Positions 51,143 to 63,538 of a stretch of DNA of 64,000 nucleotides are shown here, one piece after another (within the stretch, counting starts at the first letter, position 1; each line of letters starts with the position of its first letter). Source of the DNA: Physcomitrium patens (Eukaryota > Streptophyta > Bryopsida > Funariales > Funariaceae). The position numbers were made by a program, and so were the translations under genes. Below the pieces are notes generated by a model. It was given only the letters and a program-made list of their open reading frames with translations. It did not search any database and was not told where the DNA came from. Where the stretch lies: the NCBI RefSeq assembly GCF_000002425.4, contig NC_037256.1, forward strand, positions 1,768,051 to 1,832,050. The letters run 5' to 3'.

Positions 51143-51334
51143 CCGTCTCCCCCCGAACGCCTCTTCAAACCGTCTTCGTCCACGGCGCCCACGGGCTTCC
51201 GCTTCCCGAACCCAGTCCAGCTGCCACCCTCATCCACCTCAACCTAACCACAACGACATCCACAACCAGGCACCCCCCCTTCCTCCCCGTCTACGCCCAA
51301 ACCCTACTCCTCTCCTCCCATCATTGCGTTACTC

Positions 51335-51600
51335 CTGCATGAAAGCCACTACACTAACCTAGTATTCTGTGACAGTGTCTGCCGTAGAAACTCACCAAAC
51401 TCAGATCTATGCAACAAAACGGTCAGAAGAAAACCCCCAATGGTTTGTTAATCCAGAGAGGAGACCTTCCTTAGCTTGCTACTCACTCGCTTGCTTAGAT
51501 CTTTGATAGAGCTGTATCCCAGAGAGAATAATCCACGGGTTCGAGCACTCGCTCGGTGCTGCCTCTCATTCAAAATCTCAATCCGAGTGTTTATATTGTT
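51335..51600 (-). promoter_or_regulatory. putative core promoter, 5' UTR exon and short 5' UTR intron of the right SEC16 copy
   Basis: Read on the minus strand: a TATAAA at 51595-51590, about 195 bp of GC-balanced leader ending ATAGATCTGAGTTTG, then a GTGAGT donor at 51395 and a CATGCAG acceptor ending at 51335. The leader would splice to GAGTAACGC and continue to the ATG at 51142. The predicted intron is only about 61 bp, near the lower limit for plants. No expression data are available, so this is inference from signals. Confidence 0.5.
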
Positions 51601-52150
51601 CCCAATAATGTTATGCTAAGCTTAGCATGTCCGTTTGGGTTGCCGCCACTGCACGCGCCAACATGAGTGCACTGTGGCCATTGCCAGCCACGACTACTCT
51701 CCACAGATCCAGCACGCATACGAAACCCAATACACTCGTGATTCCGACTAATGCAAGCCTAGTCTCTCGACCCTCAACCCTCCACCCCGCGCACGCCGTC
51801 GTCGTCGTCTTTGTCACGAACAACCAGCCAAAATTATCGACAGAATCATACCCGAGAGGATCGTCACCAAGCTGGGGGGGTATTGGTGATCGGCGATGGT
51901 GTCATTTGTGAGTGCGGGATGGTGCTTGCTTGACCTAATCGCAGAGAGAGATTAAAGGGAGCGCAGCATCGAAATCATCATTGCATTCTCCTTTCATCCA
52001 GGGAAAAGATGAAGTGTGTGTATTCCTCCGAAAACCATTTCCTCGAAACATATGCACTATGCCAGCAAAATGCGCAGTAGATTATTACTTTCGTGATGTA
52101 GATACACGTATACGTATCTCGTATTCTCTGGAAAGTATAAAGTGAATGCG
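51601..52150. other. upstream sequence of the right SEC16 copy
   Basis: GC-balanced non-coding sequence beyond the putative TATA box. It contains short frames on both strands (51627-51911 plus, 51823-51611 minus) without recognisable motifs. Probably promoter-distal sequence. Confidence 0.4.
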
Positions 52151-52369
52151 GTAACCGAGGTTATTGGATGTGATCACCGTGTCGCGTGTAGATGGTTACC
52201 GTGGTAAGTGGATGAGTCACCGTGGACTGCCCATTATGTGAAGCATTGATAGTGGATGTTGTCGCCGTGGAAAGTTGATGCGGTGACCGTAGCATGAGTA
52301 GGTGGTTGCCGTGGTGTGAGGGGTATTCACCGCGGCCTTAGGTGCTCGGCGACGTGGAGAATTGACTTA
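52151..52369. repeat. 22-bp minisatellite, ten degenerate units
   Basis: Units start at 52151, 52173, 52195, 52216, 52239, 52261, 52283, 52305, 52326 and 52348, with lengths of 21-23 bp. The core is GTYRCCGTGG (Y = C/T, R = A/G) followed by a GGATG/GATG-like end; unit 3 is GTTACCGTGGTAAGTGGATG plus A. Unit 5 has lost the CCG core but keeps the GTGGATG end. It lies about 1 kb upstream of the right SEC16 copy. Confidence 0.9.
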
Positions 52370-52649
52370 GAGCTCGAAGCCCTCGAAGCGAATTCTTCAG
52401 GTTGGGAGTTATACTCTGCTTTTTTGTATTAATTTGGGTAAGCGTGAAATATATTCTGCCATATCATGAAAGGAAAACAAAGTTAGTGCGTAGTTCTAAG
52501 GTTTTTGTGCATGGTTGTGACTTGTAAACCATGTTCCTCTACTTTTCTATATCCCGTTGCACAATTTAAGTTTTTTTAATGTGGTGTTTATTTTCCATGT
52601 TTCAGGATTTGTTTATATATATATATATATATATATATACATACATGTA

Positions 52650-52852
52650 GGGAGTATTGAATAGATCCATGATTTTACTAAATAGACCCACTCTTGATGA
52701 AGAATATGGTAATCATGATGAATGTGGTTGGCTTTTATTGGCCGCAAATCCAATAATTGGGAAATGAATCTAAAAATCATTATTTTTTTTTTTCATGATG
52801 GTTAAGATGGATGGGTTGATTTTGTAAAAACTTGGGTCTATTTAACATTCTC
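52650..52852 (-). mobile_element. MITE-like foldback element, copy 2
   Basis: The ends are GGGAGTATTGAATAGATCCA on the left and GGGTCTATTTAACATTCTC on the right, imperfect inverted repeats of each other. Read on the minus strand it aligns with copy 1 at 20052-20259, including GTTAAATAGACCCAAGTTTT and the block AAGCCAACCACATTC. It is inserted within (AT)n sequence (52616-52640 and 52854-52876). No coding sequence. Confidence 0.75.
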
Positions 52853-53620
52853 ATATATATATATATATATATATATTGAAGTTGTGTAAGAAGGTCATTG
52901 GGTGTGTTTATTAGGATTGATGATTGATAATTGATAATTAGCAGAAAATTATGATTACTACTATGTGTGATTTTTTTTTTTAATTATTCTTATTTTTATT
53001 TAAGCAAACAATTGTCTGTCATCTATGTTGATGTGCTAACAATCCAAACATGATTTATGTTTCACAACATAATACAAAAGGTTTTTTACGAAAAATAAAA
53101 AATAAAAAATTTGAACTCAAAAGTTTTTGGTGTGAAGTGTCTTTTGTGTAGAAATAAACTGTAATTTCTAAAAATTATATTGACATAATTTAATTTATCA
53201 AATACCATACTTTCTAGGTTTGAGGTTTAATAGTATCCAATTCAAGTTAGCATTCACAATTTGGATTAATCCATCAACAAATTAATATATAATCAAGTGA
53301 CAATTTTAAATTAACTTGCAAATAATTACTTTGTGTATTGAGCAAAGTATATGTGTTTGTATTTTTGTATGTATGTATATACTTCTTTGTTTTTTATTTT
53401 ATTTTTTGTTTGTGATTTAATAAAATAGGTAACCCTGTCCTTTATTTGACTCCAATCAGTAAAATAAAGAAAAATAGTTTATTTTTCACACACGATTATC
53501 TAAAAACTATTTCTAATTATGTGCAGAAAATTATATTATAATAATTTAAATTTAGGAATTTAATTTTTAATTATGGCACAAAAAATCTTTTTTAAATATT
53601 TGAAAAAATATTTGCTGCAA

Positions 53621-53653
<33 letters not shown>

Positions 53654-54275
53654 AAAGAAACGGTTTATGGTTCATTGGTAAGATCTTTAATTGTTTGTGT
53701 ATAATACCATGTTGATTATTTTAAAAGTAGAATATTTTAAAATACGAATTTTTATTATTGGCACAATTTCATTTTTGTTTATAAGATATGATTTGAATAT
53801 TTTAAAATATTTTAGAGGACTTTTCTATTCCATTTCCAGATTTAATTTGATGAAATACCATTTTTTTTTCTTTGTTGTTATTGAAAATTATCATAAATTT
53901 TATTTTAGATGATATAAAAATGGTTGTAAATTATAGTATTTTGAAGATATTGGTAAATGGTATTTTTGATATATAAGTTGATTTAAAATTTAATTATTCA
54001 ATAAATAGTAGAAAAAGAGATTGCATACTCATGTTGGTACATTATTATTGCAATTTTGTATGATCTTTTGTTCAAAAGGGTCTTCTAAGTAAGGTTTTAA
54101 CAAACACCAATGTTGACAATTGACATATATTTCTCAATTTTTACAATTGTACTGACTAAAAGAATATCTTTGGTGGTTGGATAAGTTTATATAATCATTG
54201 AACAAGATTTTTATTTTATTTGTGTAAGTTTTAAATAGAAATAAAGATGTAATTAAATTTAATGTCATGTATATG

Positions 54276-54324
<49 letters not shown>

Positions 54325-55847
54325 GATTATACTATAACATACTTGAATAAAAATGAAGATTAAATATCATTAAATAAAAAAGACAAAAGAAAAGTTTTAG
54401 TACTATCTTTTTAAGGAAAATAGTTTCGAGAAGTTTACTACAAACATATTTATTTTGAGTTTTTTTAAAAACTATAATTTTCTTTTGGATTACAATTCCT
54501 TGCTATTATTTATTTATTTATATGTTTATTTTTTTTTCTATTGTTCAATTATTTATTATAAAATTATAAACTTATTTATTTATTTATTTATTCACATCCC
54601 ATGGCAATTGGATTTCAAAAAAGCATAACAAAAATCAATGCAACTAAATAAAGTTTTATTTTATTATATGCTAATAACAATAATTTTAATGTATTTTTAA
54701 AATTATTTTTACAATTCTAATAAGAAATTCTTTCTTAAATTTAATACATACATAAATAATATATTTTAAAAATAAAATTATTATTTTGAGATGTTTTATT
54801 TCTAAAAAAATTATGTATAAAAAAATTCAAGACTATCAAATAGAAAGAGCAGTATAAAAAAAATACCTATTAGAATTTTTTTATAATAAAAAAATAAAAA
54901 AATAAAAAATGAGATGGTTGTTGTATTGATCTTATGAAAGTTAATTACTAATTTTTTTAAATAATGGAATAGATTTTGATTCTTTTTTTAAATGATTAAA
55001 CAATAGTTTGAGGTGTAGTTTTAATTTTGAATCTTTCAAAAAATCTAAAATATTGTTGTATATATAGATGAATGTTTCAAATAATTATTAGCAAAATTTT
55101 TAACTAAAAGACATTCAAATATCATATTTTTATTTATATTAAAAGATATATATTTTTTTATGATTCATTTAATATAAATTTCACTTATTCTTTACTTTTT
55201 AAAGTTTGAAGATTAAAATTAATGTTTAGGTTGAATTTGGCATTTATGATTTTTGAAAAAATCTAAAAATAACTTATAAAATTACAGTTTAAAATTAGAA
55301 TTTATGCTATTTATTAAGCCATAATTAAAGAATATTTGTTTTATGAATTATTGCAACCATTAGAAGTGCATCTACTTTGAAGTTAGTTAGAAGTAAACAA
55401 GCATTGTTTTCTAAGATGGTCAACAACTACATAAATATGATTAAAGTTTTCTTAATTCAATAATTCAGCCATTGAAATATGTGTGCTTATAAATTTTAAA
55501 TTTTAACATAAATAAAAAGTGGTTGTAATAAAATTTCAACTTTAATATTTTAACATCTTAATATATATTTTTTTACAAAATAAATATGATTTAATACATA
55601 TAAACCAAATTCTATAGTTATTTTGGCCAAATATATATATATATATATAATTCAAAAAAATAAAATATCATATTAATTTATTGATTCTAGCTATAGATAA
55701 AGAAGAATTCTTTAAATATAAAATTATTTTAAAACTACCATGAGATATAATATTCAATTTATCTTCATAAATTAGAAATCCATCTTATCAAGTTTATTTG
55801 GAACCTTCTTGTGTTTTAAAGTATACTCTCTCTCTTTCTCTCTCTCT

Positions 55848-55883
<36 letters not shown>

Positions 55884-58800
55884 AGAAAATATAAATTTTA
55901 TTAATTTTTGTAAAAAAATATATTATATAATTGTATGTGGATTTTAAAGCATTAGCTACTATGTTTTTAATAAATAATCTATAGTTTTCAATCTTAAATT
56001 TATAAATATTCTACATTTATTTATTTACGTATTTAATATTTTTAGATTTATATGCAATAAGTTCTTCTGTTAGTAATAATATTGCTCCAATTGCATGTAT
56101 AAAATTAATAATAAGTATTTTGATACAATACCAAATTCTATAATATAAAATATTAGAATATAAGACAAAAAATATTTTAACTTATTAAAAGAATTCCAGC
56201 TTTATAGATTCTATTTAGAAATATGTTTTTTAAAAATATTGGTTATCAGGACAGCTACATAAACAAAGTGATACATATAATATAAAAATATATTGCAAGA
56301 TTAAATAACATTTCAAAATTCACAAATATTTTTTGGAACTATTCAATTAAAAGTACTTGATTTTATTTACAATTTAAATTTTTAGACCATTTAGAATGTG
56401 GTCCAAGAAAGAAACAAAAGTCTAAAACATTTGGCATTTGTTGAATGTTTCAAACAACTACTAGTTAAAAAGAAATTGAAATACTTATTATGAAAGTTGT
56501 AAGGGTTTTTTTATACTATGATTACAAATAATAATATTATCAAGTTAGACCAAAACTTTCTTCTAGTTCAACCTTATAATCAAAATTATATAGGTGATGA
56601 GAGATATTGGCACATTTATAATTCTAAAAAGAATAGTAAAAAACTTATAGTATCTATGTCTATTACAACATGTTCTTCAATAAGCATCATTGACATGTAT
56701 TTTAATATGGTAGTAACCAAACTATCAAAATATCTTATTAAATACTTTAATACCATGTATATAGTTTAGATTATCATGAGTTCTTTACAAATTATTTATA
56801 TTTTAAAATTTAAATTTCCCTATTATTTAATAGTTAATTTTAAAATGAACTATTAAATCTATAAAAATAAAATAAAATAAAATAAAATTTTCTTCGTAAA
56901 AAATAATACTTATTCTTTAAATGGTAATATTAAAATACTTGTTTTTCTTTTTGTAGCTATTTTTTATTATTTTGTAAGCTTTTCAAAACTAAATCTCTAA
57001 TTAATATTTTTCAAATATTAAATATCAGATATTATTTATTTTATTTTTATATTAGGAAAATATTATTTTAGATCTATATATTTTAATATTATTTAAATTT
57101 ATTACAGTAAAGAATAATAAGTTTTTAAACATTTTTTCTACCATTCTTTTTTAGACATGATTTATTAATAATTTATTTTTAAAAATAATTAATAATTATT
57201 TTATTTATTTGATAAAAATATTTCTTACAAAAAACCAATCTATTTGTAATTTAATATTATATTATTATAATAAAGCTATTATTATTACCAAATAATTAAG
57301 AAACATACCAATTTTAGTTGGTAAAGTGTATATATAAGATTTATAATGTTTGAAGCTACTAATTATAATCTATACACTTAATTCTTTAATTTAGGTAGTT
57401 AAGATTTTAACTTTTGATACATCTTTTTTTCAAATAATATCTTAGATGGCATTATATCTAATAGAAATTATAATATTTTTTAAACCTTCTATAAATTTAG
57501 ATACTTTTAAATATACAATTCCAATCATTTCAAAAAATGAAACATAATTTTCAGCATATAATTGTAAATACTATATTTTTTTTTGGTAAGATTCTTTTAG
57601 TAGAAACTTGTAAGAATATTTTTGGTCACCTTTTTTAAATTATAGTTTATAATATCAATCTTATAGTTTATTAAATACCTGGTTCTTTACTAGTTCTTCT
57701 AGTATTATTGTTTTAGCTCTACAAAATTATTATTTTTATTTTTATATTTATATATTAATTTTATTCAGTAAAATTATAAAATTTCTGAAAAATAATTTAG
57801 GTGTTAACACTATTCTTTTGGTTTTTCTATCCACCAATTTGGTGCATAGGTTTTGAAGTAATAACATATAACATTATGTTTTTCTTTTTTTCTTTGTTTC
57901 TCTTATTGTTGTTATGATATCATATTTCTTTAAAAAAAATATCCATAATTTGACAAATTTCATCTCAAATTTCTAATTATTTTTAAGGCTTATTTTTATT
58001 CTAATTATTATTTCCAATCATCTTGTAATTGACATATCTATATTTTGGAGGACTAGAAATCTTTATTTTTATAATAAAAAAAAAATCTTGAAGATTAAGT
58101 TTCATTACCTTATCATTTTGTAAATGTGTTCTTATAGATTTTCTGATTTATTTTCTAATTACTCTATTATTTTTTATTAGAGGAGGTCATAGTAATTATT
58201 TTTTAGGATAACTACCATGTTTATTTATCTTATTTTTTATTTGTATCAAAAAAATAAAATAAACATAGTAGTTATCCTAAAAGGTTTATTTACATGAGTA
58301 GATTTTTAAAAAAGTTTTTCTTTTTCTTATTTTTTCTTTTTTTAATTCTATATAAAAATTTATATTTTTACTTTTTATTTATTTAATATTTAATAATATT
58401 ATAAGTATTATTATTATATTTTATGAAATTTTATTGAAAAAAATATAAAAAGATAGAAAAATATATTATTTTTTCGATACTATTTGTAATGTGACCTTCT
58501 TAGTCTATTTATTTATAATACTTGTGTGTAGACATCTTATTGTTCTATTAATCTATTTTTTTATCCTTCATAAAATATTCTAATTTAGAATTATATATAT
58601 ATATATATATCACTTTATCATCTCAATTTTTTTTTTTTCATTCTTAAAAAATTTGGATACTTGAGGTACTATTCTACAAGTAGAGCTGATCATTTTAATT
58701 TGATCTATTATTGTATTTTTGGCTAAATCATAGATATTTTATTAAATTTTTTTAGACATATTTGGTATGGAGATAAAGCCTCTGTGCAACATCGTAACAT

Positions 58801-59181
58801 ACAAATTTTAATACTTTAAAACGAATCAATTATAAATAAATAAAACCATCAATAGTATTTTAAGAAATTATTTGTATCCTTAAAAAGTGCAGGTTTGGTT
58901 TAATAGAATTATAGGTTGTATTGTTATTCATATATTTTTAAATCATATTATATTCTTTTTTGATTTATGGTTCATGAGATTTCTATTTTTAATACTTAGT
59001 GTTTATTACAGTTGATTTGTTTCTTGTAGTGTTTTGTTTAAGAAATACCATAAGCAAATTTTTCAGTTTAAATCATATGATTCTAAAAAAAATCAATTTT
59101 ACAACTAATAATCTTAAAAAATATTTTTAATAATCATGATAAATTATTTATTTTATAATATTTAATTTTTCATATTTGGTA

Positions 59182-59223
<42 letters not shown>

Positions 59224-59900
59224 TTTTCTTATTATTTTAACATAAGTTTGGAAGAAATATCTTTCTTGTTCCAATCCTAAGATGATGCATCTTTAAATTA
59301 TAAGCTAATAATTATAAAAATGAAAAGAGTATTTGTAGCTAGAATAACTTTGTAAAGATAATAGGAAGTCAAAACCTAAAAATATTAGATTAAATTAAGC
59401 TTTTTGTTTTTTTAACTTGAAATGATTATTTAAAGAACAGTTTTTTTATTAGTTTTTGAAAAATTATAAACTTTATGGAAATATAATTTTAGGCACTTTG
59501 AGTTCTTAAATGTGAGATAAATTTTACGTTTTACCTATATATTTTTATATAAGTAAGAAATAAAGAATTTCATCACAGTTTGTGTTAGAGGATGGAATAG
59601 TTGGCCAGATTATAGAAAGAAACAAAAAAATTTAATAAAATAAAATAAAATAAAATAAAATATTTGGTGTTCTATGTGTATTATTGGTGTTCTAATTTGA
59701 AGCTGGCCATTAAATAATATAAGACCATGGAATTGAATTACATTGATTGGTTCATTTAATACAATCCAAATCTTTTGTAAAAACAGAAAGATCCAATCGT
59801 AATCCACTCTAGTTTGATACTCTAACTATGTGTGTTTGAGTTAACATCTTCACAAGATAGTCTAAAAACTTTCTCTCTTTTTCCAATGAAAGTCACTAGT
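52853..59900. other. very AT-rich intergenic spacer
   Basis: No gene recognised in 7 kb. Simple repeats include a 24-A run at 53620-53643, (AT)n at 54283-54321, 55632-55649, 55853-55880, 58593-58610 and 59186-59220, and CT repeats at about 55827-55850. Frames such as 53691-53912 and 56518-56769 are open by chance and rich in Ile/Asn/Lys/Phe. Decayed transposons are likely but unreadable. Confidence 0.55.
58201..58282. repeat. short inverted repeat, hairpin-forming
   Basis: The left arm begins TTTTAGGATAACTACCATGT and the right arm ends ACATAGTAGTTATCCTAAAA. These arms pair over about 34 bp with one or two mismatches around a loop of roughly 10 bp. The flanks do not pair. Possibly a small foldback element or its footprint. 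Confidence 0.85.
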
Positions 59901-59966
59901 GATATACTTGTTTAGAATGCCTTTTCTACCCAACTGAAATGTTTTTCCAACAATATTCAAACAATC

Positions 59967-60780
59967 TTGTTGCATGGAAATGTATCCACATGGACAACAA
60001 TTTGGATACTGAAGATACAGGGGCATATTATCATCCACAGCAAAGCAAATGGGAGCAGAGCTAGTGATTATTTCCAAGCTCATCTGCTAGAGTGTAATGC
60101 AGTTTATAATGCTAAAATTGAAGACGAAAACCATCTGCTAGAGTGCAACACAGATTGTGTTCATGTTGAAGAAGACAATCATCTGATACACAGTGCAATG
60201 CGGACAGATCATGTTCAGATTGAAGAAGAATGTCACAGTGTATTTCAGGTAAATGTGAGTTAGTTTCCAACGTGGTCGAAAAGCACGCATAGCTTGAAGA
60301 CTTGTCAGTGCGAATTTTCGTCGTGGAGGTGCGAAGAAATGGACTGGAAAAGTGGGGCTATAATACTAGAGACGCCGCGAGAACCACAGCAGCGGAAGTC
60401 GTGGTGGTGGAACTGTTTGTTCAGTGCCAAGGCTAGACAAAGAACACCACATGGGTCAGAGATCAATCAGTATCGACAGTGTGGACCTCACCGATGTCAG
60501 AAAAAACATGGTGTTACGAGTGTGGGTGGTTGCTGCTCGTTTTTTTTGCTCTTCGCCTAATTAAATCTCAGGAAGCTAGTGACACTGCACATGAAACAGA
60601 CTTCTACAGTCTGCGGAACCTTGAACTACTGTCGTAGACATTTTCTCTGGTCACGTGGGGGTGTAGCAAGGATGACTTGTCGACGGAAGTGGCCCTGCTC
60701 AAATGGAGCCTCGATATTCTCTATTTTTTATTTACTTGTTTTTCTGTCCTTTTGTGAGTAGGCTGTGTGTGTGAGTCGAT
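59967..60780 (+). pseudogene. coding-like fragments of an unrecognised gene (gene or decayed gene)
   Basis: GC rises here and several plus-strand pieces look coding. The first is a 3-fold peptide repeat at about 60079-60249 (HLLECNAVYNAKIEDEN, HLLECNTDCVHVEEDN, HLIHSAMRTDHVQIEEE) ending at a GTAAAT donor. The next is CEFSSWRCEEMDWKSG... to QQRKSWWWNCLFSAK (60307-60435), in phase if 60250-60306 were removed. Then RLDKEHHMGQRSISIDSVDL continuing VRKNMVLRVWVVAA in another frame (60435-60540), and SQEASDTAHETDFYSLRNLE with KDDLSTEVALLKWSLDIL after a stop (60567-60720). A frame change and stop suggest a pseudogene or unresolved introns. No family recognised. Confidence 0.35.
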
Positions 60781-61765
60781 TGGGCGGGATGTCCGGGTGC
60801 TATCCATGTTGATGGAGAACCCTCTAATATGAGAAAATTCTTTTCTTGGGTAGAACAATATTCTCAGAAAACATAAGAACAAACGTGGAAGAAAAAAACA
60901 CAAAGGCTTGTTCCCAGTAGCTTCCATCATCAATCTGCTGCATAGGTCATGCTTGACGTAATCTCTCCAGAAATGGTGTTAAATTGATCGTAACCAGTTT
61001 ACAAACGTGCCCTATACTCTCAGCATTAGATACTAGTGTTAAGTCACGGCGCTTGCAACAATTTTGCAGCAATTTTTTGTGACGTCAAATGTCAAGACAA
61101 GATGGGGGAAGAGGAATTCCACACACAGAAGGTCAGGAGCAGTCACTGCCAATGAAGGCAGATGAAGCTCAAGCCTGATAGAGCATGTAGCTTAATGATT
61201 TGAGAGTAAAGTCGCAGTTAGGAAATGCCAGGGAAGAATCCAGCAGCAAGTTAGAGCCTTGAGGATATACAACGTTGCAGCCGTAATGCTGTGCAGTGTT
61301 CAGCTACTGTAGATTCTAAATGTAAAGCCTCCTGATTCTCGTAAAAATACATAAAGTAAATAAATAAAACAAACAAGCAAACAAGTCTTCTCAAGGCTTC
61401 AGGTATACGTTTGCTCGATCCAGGAAAAACAAGCAAACGACTTGGTAGCTCTCCAAAGCTGTGAAGTGGGGTGACCTGTACTCCCTGCACAAAAGTGATG
61501 GATATCCAATCTAACGGGACTCATCGCAAGTAAGAATAATGTACAGAACTGTTCTCCAATATAGTTTCAAATGCATCACACAACACCTCCTTCACCCTAA
61601 TGTTTGAGGCCAGAGCATCCTTATGGGATGAGTTTACTGACAAGCAGTGGAGGCATGTGTGTGCCATGAAAGCAAAACTGATTCTCTAAACATATCTGCG
61701 CTGTGCCACGATTGGGTGTTCTTGCAAAGCGGACCGGCTTAACCTTTGAGCATTCGTGACAAAAC
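60781..61765. other. region between the unrecognised gene and the F-box/kelch gene
   Basis: GC-balanced, no clear coding sequence. It may hold the 3' UTR of the minus-strand F-box/kelch gene. Short frames such as 61490-61251 (minus) and 60933-60721 (minus) are not supported. Confidence 0.4.
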
Positions 61766-63538
61766 TTAGCATTGCACAACTGTGCATGTTGCACCATTCT
61801 TCACGTAAGGTAGGTCAGGTCCTCGGGACCACTCCAGTGTACACGTATCATAAATTAAAACTAAGCCCTCCTTATATCCACGCCCGTTGCGGCCGCTTCT
61901 TCTCAACAAATCGTCTATAGATCCTCCAACCTGAACAAAAATGGCCACATCACACTTACGAAACATCACTCCAGCCATTTTTATTTTTTTTGATACCTTC
62001 TTTAAGCTAAACCAGCTTTTACGGGATTCAAATGAAAAAGCCACTACAGCACGACATAACTACAGAGCATTGCATTCCGAACTTACATGTCCAGTTGCAC
62101 ACAACAATTGGCTCACCTGTATAATGTAAACATCACTCCCCATCGTTACACACGAGAATTTCAAGCAGTTGTCGATTCGAAGAGGGGATGGTATTGGAGG
62201 GGGTTTCACGCGGGTGAATGACTCGTCCCAAGTGTCATACTTCCAGAAAGACAATTCAACAGCGTGGCTTGTGAGCATGTAGATAGCCCGTCCTACAACC
62301 GTACAAGCAATAACGCAGCCATCCATCGGAAGGACCTTAGTCTTTTGCCAGCAGTTCAGGTTTGTATCGAAGGCATCCATGGATGCTACATAAATATAAG
62401 GCTGCATGGAAGACCAGAGCGTGCTGCTGAATTTGAGTCCTCCAATCACATAAAAAACACCATTCACTGCTGCTCCCAAGCCTCCATACCTCCTACAATA
62501 ACGGATTCGCATCTATCAAAAATCGAATTTCAAGCTCAATAGATGTCCAGTCTGGACTCAGCGAAGTAGAACCCTACATATCGACTTCTAGAACACAGTT
62601 GACAAATGACGGTATTGACAGCTGAACCTGAAACAATCCATCGAAAGCGACTGCTGCTGTGGGTACCCATGCAGAAATGCATTTTGTGTTCTTTCTCTTT
62701 CTCTTTTAATTTTACGATGCATCAATCCGACTCATATTCTGTGATAATTACTTAGTGCCTTGTCTTACTTGCGAGGCATACTTGCAATAGGCTTCCACGC
62801 ATCCAGCTCAGGAATGTACATTTCAGAGTCGGTAATGGCATCTCGCCCAGAATCATTGCGATTAGCGCCCCCAGCAACGAAGATGCGGTCTGCAATAACA
62901 CAACAAGCAAATTTCTTTCTAGGACAGTGCATTGGTGCTCCACGCCTGAGGGTCTTGGTCCAGGCGTCGTAAACAATGGTACACTCTATCCCCACTGACT
63001 TAGAAAACCGACATGGGTTAGCTCCCAAGATGAATATTCGATGCTTGATCACTGCAGGCTGTGCATGTAGAAGGGCGTGATTCTCGTTGTGATAACCGCT
63101 CAGCCAATCATTTTCCGCTATCGATCTCCCAGAGCACAACAAACCTGCTCTCCAACTACCACTCGACTTGCAATACACAGCTGACAAAAATCCAGTCCCT
63201 GCTCCTCCGAATACGAAGAGCAGATTCTCCACTCTCCCGTTTTGTTTTCTCATTTCATAAAACTCGGTCGATTTCAAAATGGATCGCCATTTTTGGCACA
63301 CCATCATGGCTGTCTGCAACGCGGCCCTCGGCATTCGTGCTAAGCAATCAAGCAAGACGTCATCCGGGAGCGCAGAGATTGAAAACTGCGGCAAATTGGG
63401 TTGCGGGTCAGGCTTCTTTTCCACAGGTGATCGATAAGACCAACAGCCCTGCACAAGGTTGCGTAATCCAGACCTAGAGGATGATTTCTTCTTCAGCCCC
63501 GGGAGCCGTTTAGACACGGCAGCGGTGGTTGCGTCCAT
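61766..63538 (-). CDS. F-box/kelch-repeat protein, 436 aa, three exons
   Basis: F-box/kelch proteins are substrate adaptors of SCF ubiquitin ligases: the F-box binds SKP1 and the kelch propeller binds the target. Exons on the minus strand: 63538-62769, 62492-62117 and 61930-61766, all GT-AG, phases matching, 1311 nt with stop. The N-terminus is basic. The F-box is at residues ~55-97 (ALPDDVLLDCLARMPRAALQ, then CQKWRSIL). Kelch units run from ~105 to the end: LLFVFGGAGTG, RIFVAGGANRN, YIPELDAWKPIASMPRKRYG (across the first junction), GVFYVIGG, VYIIQVGGSID and LIYDTCTLEWSRGPDLP, ending in CTVVQC. Length and C-terminal motif resemble the Arabidopsis At1g55270 (SAGL1) group, but that assignment is tentative and the target is unknown. 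Confidence 0.9.

Larger units (their letters stand above)
41016..51336 (-). repeat. right arm of the 10.3-kb inverted duplication
   Basis: The reverse complement of 21180-31501, one base shorter because of the A-tract at 47040-47055. It carries the second SEC16 gene, its introns and about 1.7 kb of 3' flank. Every overlapping frame on both strands that I compared translates identically to the left arm except where the noted tract differs, so nucleotide identity must be very high. Confidence 0.97.

Noticed and set aside
56518..56769. 83-aa ORF in the right AT-rich spacer
   Set aside because: Composition (Asn/Ile/Lys/Tyr) is what AT-rich DNA gives by chance, and there is no motif.
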